Positions 8,700 through 16,656 of a stretch of 64,000 bases of DNA are shown here, piece after piece. Position numbers and translations under genes: made by a program. A model generated the notes under the pieces. It worked only from the letters and a program-made list of their open reading frames with translations. It was not told the DNA's origin and searched no databases. This DNA comes from Mesorhizobium comanense (GTDB taxonomy: Bacteria; Pseudomonadota; Alphaproteobacteria; Rhizobiales; Rhizobiaceae), in contig NZ_SCNN01000020.1 of NCBI RefSeq assembly GCF_005503535.1, positions 1 to 64,000 on the forward strand, given 5' to 3'. Within the stretch, counting starts at the first letter, position 1; each line of letters starts with the position of its first letter.

Positions 8700-8784
8700 T
8701 AGTCGGCGCCCGACGCGGCGCCATCAGCGGTCCCATCAGATTGCATCAGCTGCGGTGATTTTCAGGGCGACCAGATGATTGGCC

Positions 8785-8899
8785 TAGAGCCGGATGATTT
8801 CAGGTCGGATCGACCTGAAATCTGAATCCGCCTCTAAACCAAATAGATAGAGCATGATGTCACCCGAAAACCGCTTCACACTTTTCGGCATCATGCTCT
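8785..8899. repeat. Rhizobial intergenic palindromic repeat pair
   Basis: Two adjacent palindromes. The first (8785-8836) is TAGAG...CTCTA around TTTCAGGTCG-GAT-CGACCTGAAA. The second (8849-8899) has AGAGCATGATG arms around a CACCCGAAAACCGCTTCAC-like centre. The AGAGCATGATG palindrome is a familiar dispersed element in rhizobial genomes. It separates the two ABC transporter modules. Confidence 0.75.
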
Positions 8900-8906
8900 A
8901 GAGGGC

Positions 8907-9935
8907 TCAGCCGAGGGGATCGTCGCGACCGTATCCGGTGCGCCGTTCACGCCACAGCCGGATCAGCCGGTCGACAGCGAGGGCAAGCACGATCAGCGCA
9001 CCGGTGGCGAAAGCGGCCCAGATGGCATCCACGCCAAGAAGTGTCATGGCGCTCAGTATTGTCTGCAGGACCAGCATGCCGATCGCGGCGCCGATGACAC
9101 TGCCGGTGCCGCCCGAAAGTGGTGTGCCGCCGATAATGGCCGCCGCGATCGCCAGCAGCGCGAATGTGCCGCCGTCACCGGGAGCAACGGCGCCATGGGC
9201 GCCGATATGGATCACGCCGGCAAGTCCGGCCATCGCACCCATCAGCACCAGCGTCAGCACCCTGACATTGCCTGTCGGAATGCCGGCATGGGCGGCGGCT
9301 TGTGGATTGCTGCCCACGGCCTGGACCCGGTAGCCGAAACGGGTGCGGTGGAGCACCACATGCATCGCCACCGCCAACACGACAAAGATGATGCCTGTCG
9401 CCGGAACGATGACGAACGCGTTGCCCGACAGCGCGGCCAAGACATCCTGGCCCGGCGGCGCGATTGTCTGCCCCTTGCCGACGACCAGCGACAGGCCCTG
9501 GATCATCCACCATGTGCCGAGCGTCACGAGCAGGGCCGGCAGCCGCAGCGCGATCACCAGAAGGCCGTTGATCAGCCCGAGCCCGGCGCCGGCCGCGACG
9601 CCTGCCAGTGCGGCGAGCCAGGGGTTCGTTCCGGCAATTATGAGCAGGGCCGCGATGGTCGCCGCGAGATGAAACACGGCGCCGGCCGAAATGTCGATCT
9701 GGCGGGCCGCGAGCACGAACACCATGCCGATCGCCAGCAAGCCGGGAAGGGCGGCCTGGCCCAGCACCGAGAGCAGGCTGGCGGGCTCGAGGAAGGAGGG
9801 GCTGAGCCAGCCGAGCAGCGCGACCAGAACGGCGAGCGCGATGACGGCGCCCGTCTCCGCAGGCAGCCGGAGGCGGCGCCTGGGGGGATGGTTCGCCGAG
9901 CCGGCGAGCGTCGGCGCCGTATCGATCCCGGTCAT
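8907..9935 (-). CDS. Second sugar ABC transporter permease (RbsC type)
   Basis: 342-residue polytopic membrane protein of the BPD_transp_2 family. It begins with a polar, arginine-rich N-terminus (about 25 residues) and then continuous hydrophobic helices. Recognisable are AARQIDISAGAVFHLAA and AAAIIGGTPLSGGTGSVIG. Its ATG overlaps the stop of the preceding two-domain ATPase (ATGA), so the two form a translationally coupled pair. No binding protein is coupled to this pair. The nearest one lies about 340 bases downstream, beyond a repeat, and belongs to the other transporter. Confidence 0.9.
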   Translation of the reverse strand: MTGIDTAPTLAGSANHPPRRRLRLPAETGAVIALAVLVALLGWLSPSFLEPASLLSVLGQAALPGLLAIGMVFVLAARQIDISAGAVFHLAATIAALLIIAGTNPWLAALAGVAAGAGLGLINGLLVIALRLPALLVTLGTWWMIQGLSLVVGKGQTIAPPGQDVLAALSGNAFVIVPATGIIFVVLAVAMHVVLHRTRFGYRVQAVGSNPQAAAHAGIPTGNVRVLTLVLMGAMAGLAGVIHIGAHGAVAPGDGGTFALLAIAAAIIGGTPLSGGTGSVIGAAIGMLVLQTILSAMTLLGVDAIWAAFATGALIVLALAVDRLIRLWRERRTGYGRDDPLG

Positions 9936-11461
9936 GCCGCGTTCTCCTGTTTTCCCCGAAGGCGTTCGTCCGTGGGCTTGCCGGAAGCGATCAGCCTCGC
10001 AAGCATGCCGGTATCCATGTCATCGCCGGCGATTTCACCGGCCAGCTTGCCCTGATGGAAAGCAAGGATACGATCGCAAAGCCCTGTCAGTTCGGACAGC
10101 TCGCTCGAATGCAGGATGACGATGCAGCCGCTGGCCGCCATCTGGCGGATCAGGGCGTAGATTTCCTGCTTGCTGCCAATGTCGACGCCGCGGGCCGGCT
10201 CGTCGAGCAGCATCACCTGCGGGCCGATTTCCAGCCATTTGGCGATGGCCACCTTCTGCTGTCCGCCGGCTGAAAGCGACCCGGCGGGCATCTCCGGCGC
10301 GCTCCTGATGCGCAGCGCCTCGATCTGCCGCGTGGCGCGGTCGATTGCCGATCTGGGTGAATACCAGCGCGACCCCCAGCTGCGCGCGCCGACGACCACG
10401 CTTGCCATGTTGAAGGCGATGGACTTGTCGGGCATCAGCCCGCTGCCGCGATCTCCCGACACCATGCAGATGTTGCGCCGGGCCGCCTCCATCCGCGTTT
10501 TTGGCAAGCCGTCTCCATCGGGAAAACGCACCTTGCCCTGGCGCGGCTTCTTCAGTCCGAACAACAGGGCGAGCAGATCCTGTCCGGCGGTGCCGGCAAT
10601 CCCGAGAATCTCGCCCGCATGTGCCGTCAGACTGGCGCTGGAAAGCAGGCCGCCGGCCAGCCCGTCGACGAATATTCGCGGCCGCAACGTGCCAGCATGC
10701 TGCGGCAAGGCCCTAAGCGGCAGCGGGAAGAGCGACTGGCGCAACTGGCCGATCATCGCCTCCTCGGAGGTCGTCAGATCCTGCCGCGCCTTGGTCAGCA
10801 CGTCGCGGCCGTTGCGCATCACCGTCAGCTGATCGGCAATGGCCAGCGCATCCCCCAGCCGGTTCGACGCGTAGAGCACGCTCATCCCCTTTGCCGTCAG
10901 TCCCCTCAGCGCCGCGGAAAGCCGCTCGTTCTGCTGTTGGTCGAGTGCCGAATTCGGATCGTCGAGAACAAGCAGTCTGGGGCTCTCCAGCAGTACGCGG
11001 GCGATCGCGACAAGCTGCCGGTCGCCCGGTCCGAGGTCGCCGAGCGGGGCATGGACATCGATGGCGAGACCAAGCTGGCGAAGCAGGTCGCGGCTGCGCG
11101 CCTCCATCTCGCGCCGGGAGATCAGCCCGTTGTGAACCGGTTCGCGGTTGACGAACAGATTGGCGAGCACCGGGCGCTCAGGAAATTGTCCCGGCCGCTG
11201 CATAACCACGCCGATGCCGAGCTTTCGCGCGGCGCTGGGGCTGTCGATGATCGCTTTCTTGCCGTCGAATTCGATGGTGCCGCCGTCCGGCCGGATCATG
11301 CCCGCCAGCACCTTGACCAGCGTCGATTTGCCGGCGCCGCTTTCGCCAACCAGGGCGTGGATCGAGCCGCGCTCGACCATAAGGTTCATGTCTTCGAGCA
11401 CGACCGTGCCGCCAAAGCGCTTGGCGGCGGTGCGCACGAACAATATCGGCGAATCGGACAT
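9932..11461 (-). CDS. Two-domain sugar ABC transporter ATPase (RbsA/AraG type)
   Basis: 509-residue fused double nucleotide-binding protein, the usual RbsA length. Domain 1 has Walker A GESGAGKSTLVKVL (about residues 38-51) but unusual later motifs: LGPGDRQLVAIAR in place of the LSxGxxQ signature, and LLVLDDPNSAL, where the catalytic glutamate after Walker B is aspartate. Domain 2 has SLSAGGQQKVAIAKWL and VMLLDEPARGVDIGSK but no standard Walker A, as is normal for the second half of this family. It is coupled to the permease gene by a 4-base overlap. An FAH-type dehydratase gene precedes it in the same direction, suggesting pentose uptake. Confidence 0.9.
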   Translation of the reverse strand: MSDSPILFVRTAAKRFGGTVVLEDMNLMVERGSIHALVGESGAGKSTLVKVLAGMIRPDGGTIEFDGKKAIIDSPSAARKLGIGVVMQRPGQFPERPVLANLFVNREPVHNGLISRREMEARSRDLLRQLGLAIDVHAPLGDLGPGDRQLVAIARVLLESPRLLVLDDPNSALDQQQNERLSAALRGLTAKGMSVLYASNRLGDALAIADQLTVMRNGRDVLTKARQDLTTSEEAMIGQLRQSLFPLPLRALPQHAGTLRPRIFVDGLAGGLLSSASLTAHAGEILGIAGTAGQDLLALLFGLKKPRQGKVRFPDGDGLPKTRMEAARRNICMVSGDRGSGLMPDKSIAFNMASVVVGARSWGSRWYSPRSAIDRATRQIEALRIRSAPEMPAGSLSAGGQQKVAIAKWLEIGPQVMLLDEPARGVDIGSKQEIYALIRQMAASGCIVILHSSELSELTGLCDRILAFHQGKLAGEIAGDDMDTGMLARLIASGKPTDERLRGKQENAA

Positions 11462-11579
11462 CGCAACGGCCCCCCGACCGCATCGCGATCTTGAAGCGGA
11501 TTGCGTTCGCAGTCACCCGAATTCCGCATAAAATTGTGTTGATGGCGCCCGTTCAGCGCGCCAAGGGCCGTCTATGGGA

Positions 11580-12740
11580 TCACTGGAGCAGGCCGGCCCT
11601 GGCAAGGTCGCGCATCAGATGGCTGGCGCCGTAGGTCCAGTGCGGGCAATCCGGCGACAGCCGTACCCGGTTGACCAGCGCACCGAACTTTTCCGATGAG
11701 ATGGTGACGATGTCGCCGACCTTGTGCGTGAACCCCTTGCCTTTTTCGCCGCGGTCCTTCGACGGCACGAACATGGTGCCGAGATAGAGCGCCAACCCGT
11801 CCGGATACTGGTGATGCAGGCCCATGGCCGCGGCGACCAGTTCTTCCGGCGAGCGGCTGATCTCAGCCATGGAGCTCGCGCCCTCCAGCGAAAACCCGTC
11901 CTCGCCCTCGACTTTCAGCCGCACGACGGCTTGCTTCACGTCGTCCATCGAGAAGCTGTCGTCGAACAGGCGGATGAATGGCCCGAGCGCGGCGGAAGCA
12001 TTGTTGTCCTTGGCCTTGCCCAGCAGCAGCGCCGAACGCCCCTCGACATCGCGCAGGTTGACGTCGTTGCCGATCGTGGCGCCGACGATGCTGCCGGTGC
12101 TGGCGGCGATCATGGCGATCTCGGGTTCGGGATTGTTCCAGGTCGAGACCGGGTGCAGGCCGACATCGGCGCCGAAGCCGACTGAGGCCATTGGTTGGCA
12201 CTTGGTGAAGATCTCGGCGTCCGGGCCGATGCCCACTTCGAGATATTGCGACCACGCACCGCGTGAAATGAGCTTGGCCTTGATCTCCATGGCTTCCGGC
12301 GAGCCGGGCTTGAGTTTCGACAGATCATGGCCGATCAGCCCGGCAATATCGGCGCGGATGGCATCCGCCTTGTCAGCCGAGCCGCGCGCCTGTTCCTCGA
12401 TCACCCGCTCGAGCAGGCTGACGACGAAGGTCACGCCCGATGCCTTGACCGCTTGCAGGTCGACCGGGGAGAGGAGATAGGGTTTTGCCGGATCGCGCGT
12501 GGCCTCGAAACTGTTGGCCGCGATGTCATCGAGCGAGCCGATCGGCTTGCCCTTGGCCGTGCGCACATGCGCGGCCGGATCCTTTATTTCGCAGAGGTCG
12601 CGCATGGTCGGCGCTGCGCTCGACGTGATGTCGAAGACGGTGCCGTCGCGGACCGTGACCACCAGCGGATGCGAGGCATCGCCGCTCCTCGCGCGCCCGA
12701 CAAAAAGGCCTTCGGTGGGCAGACGTGTCGGGTTGGTCAT
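11580..12740 (-). CDS. FAH-family 2-keto-3-deoxypentonate dehydratase (XylX/AraD1-like)
   Basis: 386-residue enzyme of the fumarylacetoacetate-hydrolase fold. The sequence resembles, from memory, Caulobacter XylX, which dehydrates 2-keto-3-deoxy-D-xylonate to alpha-ketoglutarate semialdehyde in oxidative pentose breakdown. Shared blocks are SPVDLQAVKASGVTFVVSLL, WSQYLEVGIGPDAEIFTK, WNNPEPEIAM, NDVNLRDVEGRSALLLGKAK and LGTMFVPSKDR. It lies upstream of a two-domain sugar ATPase and permease in the same direction (119 bases), consistent with pentose import and catabolism. Which pentose, and whether this is the xylonate or arabonate enzyme, cannot be decided here. Confidence 0.8.
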   Translation of the reverse strand: MTNPTRLPTEGLFVGRARSGDASHPLVVTVRDGTVFDITSSAAPTMRDLCEIKDPAAHVRTAKGKPIGSLDDIAANSFEATRDPAKPYLLSPVDLQAVKASGVTFVVSLLERVIEEQARGSADKADAIRADIAGLIGHDLSKLKPGSPEAMEIKAKLISRGAWSQYLEVGIGPDAEIFTKCQPMASVGFGADVGLHPVSTWNNPEPEIAMIAASTGSIVGATIGNDVNLRDVEGRSALLLGKAKDNNASAALGPFIRLFDDSFSMDDVKQAVVRLKVEGEDGFSLEGASSMAEISRSPEELVAAAMGLHHQYPDGLALYLGTMFVPSKDRGEKGKGFTHKVGDIVTISSEKFGALVNRVRLSPDCPHWTYGASHLMRDLARAGLLQ

Positions 12741-12864
12741 GCGGTGTTCCTCTGATCATCGAGCGCGTTTGGCGCGGCACTTTCACCGGATTCCGGCAAA
12801 ACGTCTATCCCGCGATTCAAGTGCCGTGTTCTCGAGGTTCCTGCGGGGTATGGTCAGGTTCAAA

Positions 12865-12880
12865 TTTCAAAGACGTGAAA
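12865..12880. promoter_or_regulatory. Operator-like palindrome TTTCA-N6-TGAAA, distal copy
   Basis: Same arms and spacing as the site at 12985-13000, 120 bases upstream of it in the divergent region between the dehydratase and polyamine-transporter genes. A pair at this distance could allow repressor looping or regulate the leftward dehydratase gene too. Confidence 0.5.
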
Positions 12881-12977
12881 TCCAAGACAAAATTTTCATG
12901 TCCTGCGATCTGGCGCTGGTACCTTGGCTCTCAAGGCTCAAGCATCAGCAAGCCCATTCCCAAGCGGAGGATTCCGC

Positions 12978-13007
12978 TTGACAGTTTCACAAATATGAAA
13001 AAATCTT
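12978..13007 (+). promoter_or_regulatory. Promoter of the polyamine ABC operon with embedded operator
   Basis: A consensus -35 (TTGACA, 12978-12983) is followed 18 bases later by a weak -10 (AATCTT, 13002-13007). The first start codon is at 13039. The spacer is almost filled by a TTTCA-N6-TGAAA palindrome, so a bound regulator would block RNA polymerase. Confidence 0.6.
12985..13000. promoter_or_regulatory. Operator-like palindrome TTTCA-N6-TGAAA, proximal copy
   Basis: Perfect 5-base arms lying between the -35 and -10 of the polyamine operon promoter. The most likely ligand is the XRE-cupin regulator encoded as the fourth gene of the same operon. A looser palindrome (TCAAA-TT-TTTGA, 13016-13027) follows directly. 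Confidence 0.6.
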
Positions 13008-13038
13008 AGGTGGTTTCAAATTTTTGACAGGCCGGTCA

Positions 13039-13923
13039 ATGTCGACCCTGGTTTCAGCACAAGCGTCGCAAGGCCGCTCTTCGTCGGGCTTTCGCCTCGC
13101 CATGTTGCTGCCGGGGGCACTGGTCACCTTCCTGCTGATCCTGTTTGCCCTGGCGCTGGTGATCTTTCTCGCCTTTCGCGCCAATGACGGCTCGCTGCTG
13201 GGCAACGGCTTCAGCATCGCCAATTTCACCACGGTGCTTTCCGATCCGCTCTACTGGACGGTAACGCTGCGCTCCCTGGTCATCGCCGGCCTGGTCACTC
13301 TGGCCACGGTGGTCACGGCCTATCCCGTCGCCTACTATCTGGCCTTCCACGCCGGCCGGCGGCGCGGGCTGCTGCTGTTCCTGGTGACGCTGCCGTTCTG
13401 GACCAGCTATCTCCTGCGCGTCTTCGCCTGGAAGATCGTGCTTGCCTACAATGGCGTGCTGAATTCTGCCTTGATCGAGACCGGCATCTGGTCCGAGCCG
13501 ACCCTGGCCTTCCTCAACACGCCGGCGGCGGTGGTCGTGACGCTCGCCCATGCCTACGCGCCCTTCGCCATCCTGCCGATCTATGTGGCGCTCGACACGA
13601 TTCCGAAATCGTTGCTCGAGGCCGCTTCCGATCTCGGCGCGCGGCCCTTCACCGCCTTTCGCCGTGTGGTGCTGCCAAACTCCATGCCGGGCGTGCTCGC
13701 CGCCGCTCTCGTCGTCTTCGTGCCGACGGTCGGCGACTACGTCACACCGGCGATGGTCGGTGGCCCGGCCAGCACCATGATCGGCACATTGATCCAGTCG
13801 CAGTTCGGCAAGGCCAATGATTGGCCGTTCGGCGCCGCCCTTTCGGTCTGCGTCATGCTGGTCATCCTCCTGGTGGTGCTGGTCGCGCGCGGCGCCGACC
13901 GCAGGTTTGGCAGCCGCACATGA
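13039..13923 (+). CDS. Polyamine-type ABC transporter permease (PotB-like)
   Basis: 294-residue inner-membrane permease of the spermidine/putrescine (PotB/PotH) family, with about six helices. The cytoplasmic coupling loop (EAASDLGARPFTAFRRVVLP) is the EAA motif that contacts the ATPase. I chose the ATG at 13039 because the promoter's -10 is at 13002-13007; the upstream TTG would leave almost no leader. It is the first gene of an operon: permease, permease, binding protein, regulator, ATPase, aldehyde dehydrogenase. Its stop overlaps the next start (ATGA). Confidence 0.92.
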   Translation: MSTLVSAQASQGRSSSGFRLAMLLPGALVTFLLILFALALVIFLAFRANDGSLLGNGFSIANFTTVLSDPLYWTVTLRSLVIAGLVTLATVVTAYPVAYYLAFHAGRRRGLLLFLVTLPFWTSYLLRVFAWKIVLAYNGVLNSALIETGIWSEPTLAFLNTPAAVVVTLAHAYAPFAILPIYVALDTIPKSLLEAASDLGARPFTAFRRVVLPNSMPGVLAAALVVFVPTVGDYVTPAMVGGPASTMIGTLIQSQFGKANDWPFGAALSVCVMLVILLVVLVARGADRRFGSRT

Positions 13924-14741
13924 ACGCTCAACGCGCCAGCACGAAACAAGATGGCCGCTGGCTCGGCCTCTATGTGCTTGCCTATCTGGTGTTTCTCTAT
14001 CTGCCGGTTCTGCTGATCCCGCTGTTTTCCTTCAACGATTCCATCCAGGCAGCGTTTCCGCTGCAAGGCTTCACGCTGCAATGGTATGCGACGCTCTACG
14101 GCAATCCGGCCCTGTCCGGCGCGCTTGCCAACAGTCTCGTCATCGGTGCCATCGCCGCTTCCGGCGCCACGCTGTGCGGCATTACCGTCTCCTACATGGA
14201 CCTCTATGGGCGCTCGCCGCTGGCCGCCACCATCAGCGCCATCGCGCGGCTGCCGATCCTCATCCCCGGCGTGATTGTCGGCATTTCGCTCCTGATCCTG
14301 GTCAACCTGATCGGGCTCGGCCCATCGCGCGTCGCCATCGTGCTCGGCCATATACTGGTGGCGCTGCCGACCACCGTCGTCGTCATGCGCAGCCGCTTCG
14401 CCGCCATCCCCAGGACGGTCCGCGAGGCGGCGCTCGACCTTGGCGCTTCCGACTGGACGACGTTCCGGCGTGTCATGCTGCCGCTGAGTGCGCCGGCCGT
14501 GCTGTCGGCGTTCATGCTCGCCTTCCTGATCTCCTTCGACGAATTCATCGTCGTCTTCTTCCTCGCCGGCACCGAGCCGACGCTGCCGCTCTATATCTGG
14601 AGCCAGCTGCGCTTTCCCCGCTCGCTGCCGACCGTCATGGCCCTGGGGACGGTGATCCTGGCCGTGTCCTTCATCATCGCCGGCACCGCCGAGATATTGC
14701 GTCATCGCGGGCTCGGCGCCGCGCGCCGCAGTCCAGCCTGA
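13920..14741 (+). CDS. Polyamine-type ABC transporter permease (PotC-like)
   Basis: 273-residue second permease of the same transporter, PotC/PotI family. It carries the coupling motif EAALDLGASDWTTFRRVMLP and a long hydrophobic N-terminal helix (LYVLAYLVFLYLPVLLIPL). The ATG overlaps the stop of the upstream permease by 4 bases, so the two heterodimer halves are translated together. A longer in-frame extension upstream is ruled out by the overlap arrangement. Confidence 0.92.
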   Translation: MNAQRASTKQDGRWLGLYVLAYLVFLYLPVLLIPLFSFNDSIQAAFPLQGFTLQWYATLYGNPALSGALANSLVIGAIAASGATLCGITVSYMDLYGRSPLAATISAIARLPILIPGVIVGISLLILVNLIGLGPSRVAIVLGHILVALPTTVVVMRSRFAAIPRTVREAALDLGASDWTTFRRVMLPLSAPAVLSAFMLAFLISFDEFIVVFFLAGTEPTLPLYIWSQLRFPRSLPTVMALGTVILAVSFIIAGTAEILRHRGLGAARRSPA

Positions 14742-14770
14742 ACCACAACAACCAGAGAGGAGAACGAAAA

Positions 14771-15841
14771 ATGGCATTCCATCTGAAATCGCTGACCGGA
14801 CAGAAAGCCCGGGCCGGCCTCGCCGCGCTGGCGCTGGCGCTGTCGTCGACGGTGGCGATCGCCGCCGACAAGCTGCAATACTTCACCTGGTCGGGCTATG
14901 AACTGCCCGACTTCAACAAGAGCTTCCTTGCGGCGCATCCCGATGGCGTCGAGGCTTCCATCTTCGGCGACGACGACGACGCCTTCACCAAGGTCAAGGC
15001 CGGTTTCCGCCCCGATATCGCGCACCCCTGCTACGACAAGGTGGCGCGCTGGAACAAGGAAGGCCTGCTGCAGCCGATCGACACCAAACGCATCAAGAAC
15101 TGGGATTCGATCTTCCCGGTTTTCAAGAACCTGCCCGACCTGCAGGCCGGCGACGGCAAGGTCTGGATGGTACCCTGGGACTGGGGCAACACCTCGATCC
15201 TCTACCGCACCGATCTGGTGAAGAACCCCGAGGCGAGCTGGAACCTGCTTTGGGACAAGCAATATGCCGGCCGCATGGCGACCATCGACGCCGTGCATGA
15301 CACGCCGATCGTGGCGGCGCTGCTGGCGGGCGTGAACCCCTTCGACATGACGCCGGAGCAAATGGACAAGGTGGCCGAGAAGTTGCGCGAGCAGCGCCCG
15401 CTGCTGTCGAGCTACACCACCGACATGACCTCGGTCGAACAGGCATTGGCCAGCGGCCAGCTCGTCGCCGCCATGACCTGGAACGCGTCCGCGACCTCGC
15501 TCAAGAAGCAGGGTGTGCCGGTCGAGTTCATGAAGCCCAAGGAAGGCATGCTGACCTGGGCCTGCGGCTTCGTCATGCTCAAGGACGCCAAGAATGTCGA
15601 CCTTGCCTATGACTTCATCAACAGCCGGCTCGATGCGGACTCGGGCAAGTTCCTGATCCAGTCCTATGGCTACGGCAGCTCGCTGAGCACCGCTTTCGCC
15701 GGCGTGTCGAAGGAAGAGCTGGACAAGCTGCAACTGCCGGCCGATCCGGATGTGATGCTGAAGAGCACCATCTTCACCGGACCGATGAAGCAGAATGACG
15801 ACGTGGCCAAGATGTTCGAGAAGGTGAAGGCTGGGGGATGA
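14771..15841 (+). CDS. Periplasmic polyamine-type binding protein (PotD/PotF-like)
   Basis: 356-residue extracellular solute-binding protein (SBP_bac_8 class). A signal peptide with a hydrophobic run (ARAGLAALALALSSTVAIAA) is cleaved near residue 35. The mature start KLQYFTWSGYELPDF resembles the LNVYNW-type opening of polyamine-binding proteins. RBS GGAG lies 7-10 bases before the ATG. The linked aldehyde dehydrogenase and PuuR-like regulator support a polyamine or related amine as ligand; this is inference. Confidence 0.88.
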   Translation: MAFHLKSLTGQKARAGLAALALALSSTVAIAADKLQYFTWSGYELPDFNKSFLAAHPDGVEASIFGDDDDAFTKVKAGFRPDIAHPCYDKVARWNKEGLLQPIDTKRIKNWDSIFPVFKNLPDLQAGDGKVWMVPWDWGNTSILYRTDLVKNPEASWNLLWDKQYAGRMATIDAVHDTPIVAALLAGVNPFDMTPEQMDKVAEKLREQRPLLSSYTTDMTSVEQALASGQLVAAMTWNASATSLKKQGVPVEFMKPKEGMLTWACGFVMLKDAKNVDLAYDFINSRLDADSGKFLIQSYGYGSSLSTAFAGVSKEELDKLQLPADPDVMLKSTIFTGPMKQNDDVAKMFEKVKAGG

Positions 15842-15853
15842 ACCTGAGGTCTT

Positions 15854-15997
15854 CCCTTCTCCCCTTGTGGGAGAAGGTGGATCGGCGCGCAGCGCCGAGA
15901 CGGATGAGGGGTGCTGGCCGGAGCGCCATCGGTGTCAAGCTGGAACACCCCTCATCCGTCGCCTTCGGCGACACCTTCTCCCACAAGGGGAGAAGGG
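15854..15997. repeat. Long palindromic repeat, CCTTCTCCCC type, inside the polyamine operon
   Basis: 26-bp perfect terminal inverted repeats (CCCTTCTCCCCTTGTGGGAG... and complement), each arm itself nearly palindromic, around a centre with ACGGATGAGGGGTG-type inner arms. It begins 12 bases after the binding-protein stop and ends 50 bases before the regulator gene. A second member of the same family is at 63766-63913. Confidence 0.85.
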
Positions 15998-16047
15998 GAG
16001 CCCGTCGGCGCTGCGCCGTGCTGATATGAGACAACGAGGACGAATGC

Positions 16048-16656
16048 ATGGATGTTACCGACGAAGCCGCCGAGAAACCGAGGGACGATGCCGACATCCG
16101 CGTCGGCCGTCGCGTGCGCGCGCTGCGGCTTGAGCGCCACCTGTCGCTGGCCGATCTTGCGGCTAAAGCCGGCATCTCCATCGGCGCGCTCAGCCAGATC
16201 GAGCGCGGCCTGTCCTCGCTGCGCGTCAAGGTGATCTGGCCGCTGGCCGCCGCCCTCGACATCGAACCGTCGGCGCTGATCGCCGACGGCGACGATGCCG
16301 TCAACGACCTCTATTGCGTGCGCGCCGACAAGCGCCGTTCGATCCCGGTCAAGTCGGAAGGCATCGCCAAGGCGTTGCTGTCACCCCCGGGCGCCACGCT
16401 GACCGGTATGTTGGTCACGGTCGAGGCCGGCGGCGGGACGGCTGAGGCCTACGCGCATGCCGGCCACGAGTTCGGCTGCGTGCTTTCAGGCGAGGTCGAG
16501 CTGGTGGTGGATTCCACGAAATACGTGTTGAAGACCGGCGACAGCTTCGCCTTCAAGAGCACGCTCCTGCACGCCTTCCACAATCGCGGCGCCAGCCAAT
16601 GCCAGATCCTGTGGGTCAACACCACCAAACCTTCCGAGGTTCGCGATGGCGCTTGA
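16048..16656 (+). CDS. XRE-family regulator with cupin domain (PuuR-like)
   Basis: 202-residue regulator: an N-terminal helix-turn-helix (about residues 18-75; SLADLAAKAGISIGALSQIE) and a C-terminal cupin (about 120-190; HAGHEFGCVLSGEVELVV). This layout is typical of repressors of putrescine and other amine catabolic genes. It is encoded within the polyamine operon and overlaps the next gene by 11 bases. It probably binds the TTTCA-N6-TGAAA sites upstream of the operon, giving autoregulation. GAGGA lies 8-12 bases before the ATG at 16048. Confidence 0.88.
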   Translation: MDVTDEAAEKPRDDADIRVGRRVRALRLERHLSLADLAAKAGISIGALSQIERGLSSLRVKVIWPLAAALDIEPSALIADGDDAVNDLYCVRADKRRSIPVKSEGIAKALLSPPGATLTGMLVTVEAGGGTAEAYAHAGHEFGCVLSGEVELVVDSTKYVLKTGDSFAFKSTLLHAFHNRGASQCQILWVNTTKPSEVRDGA

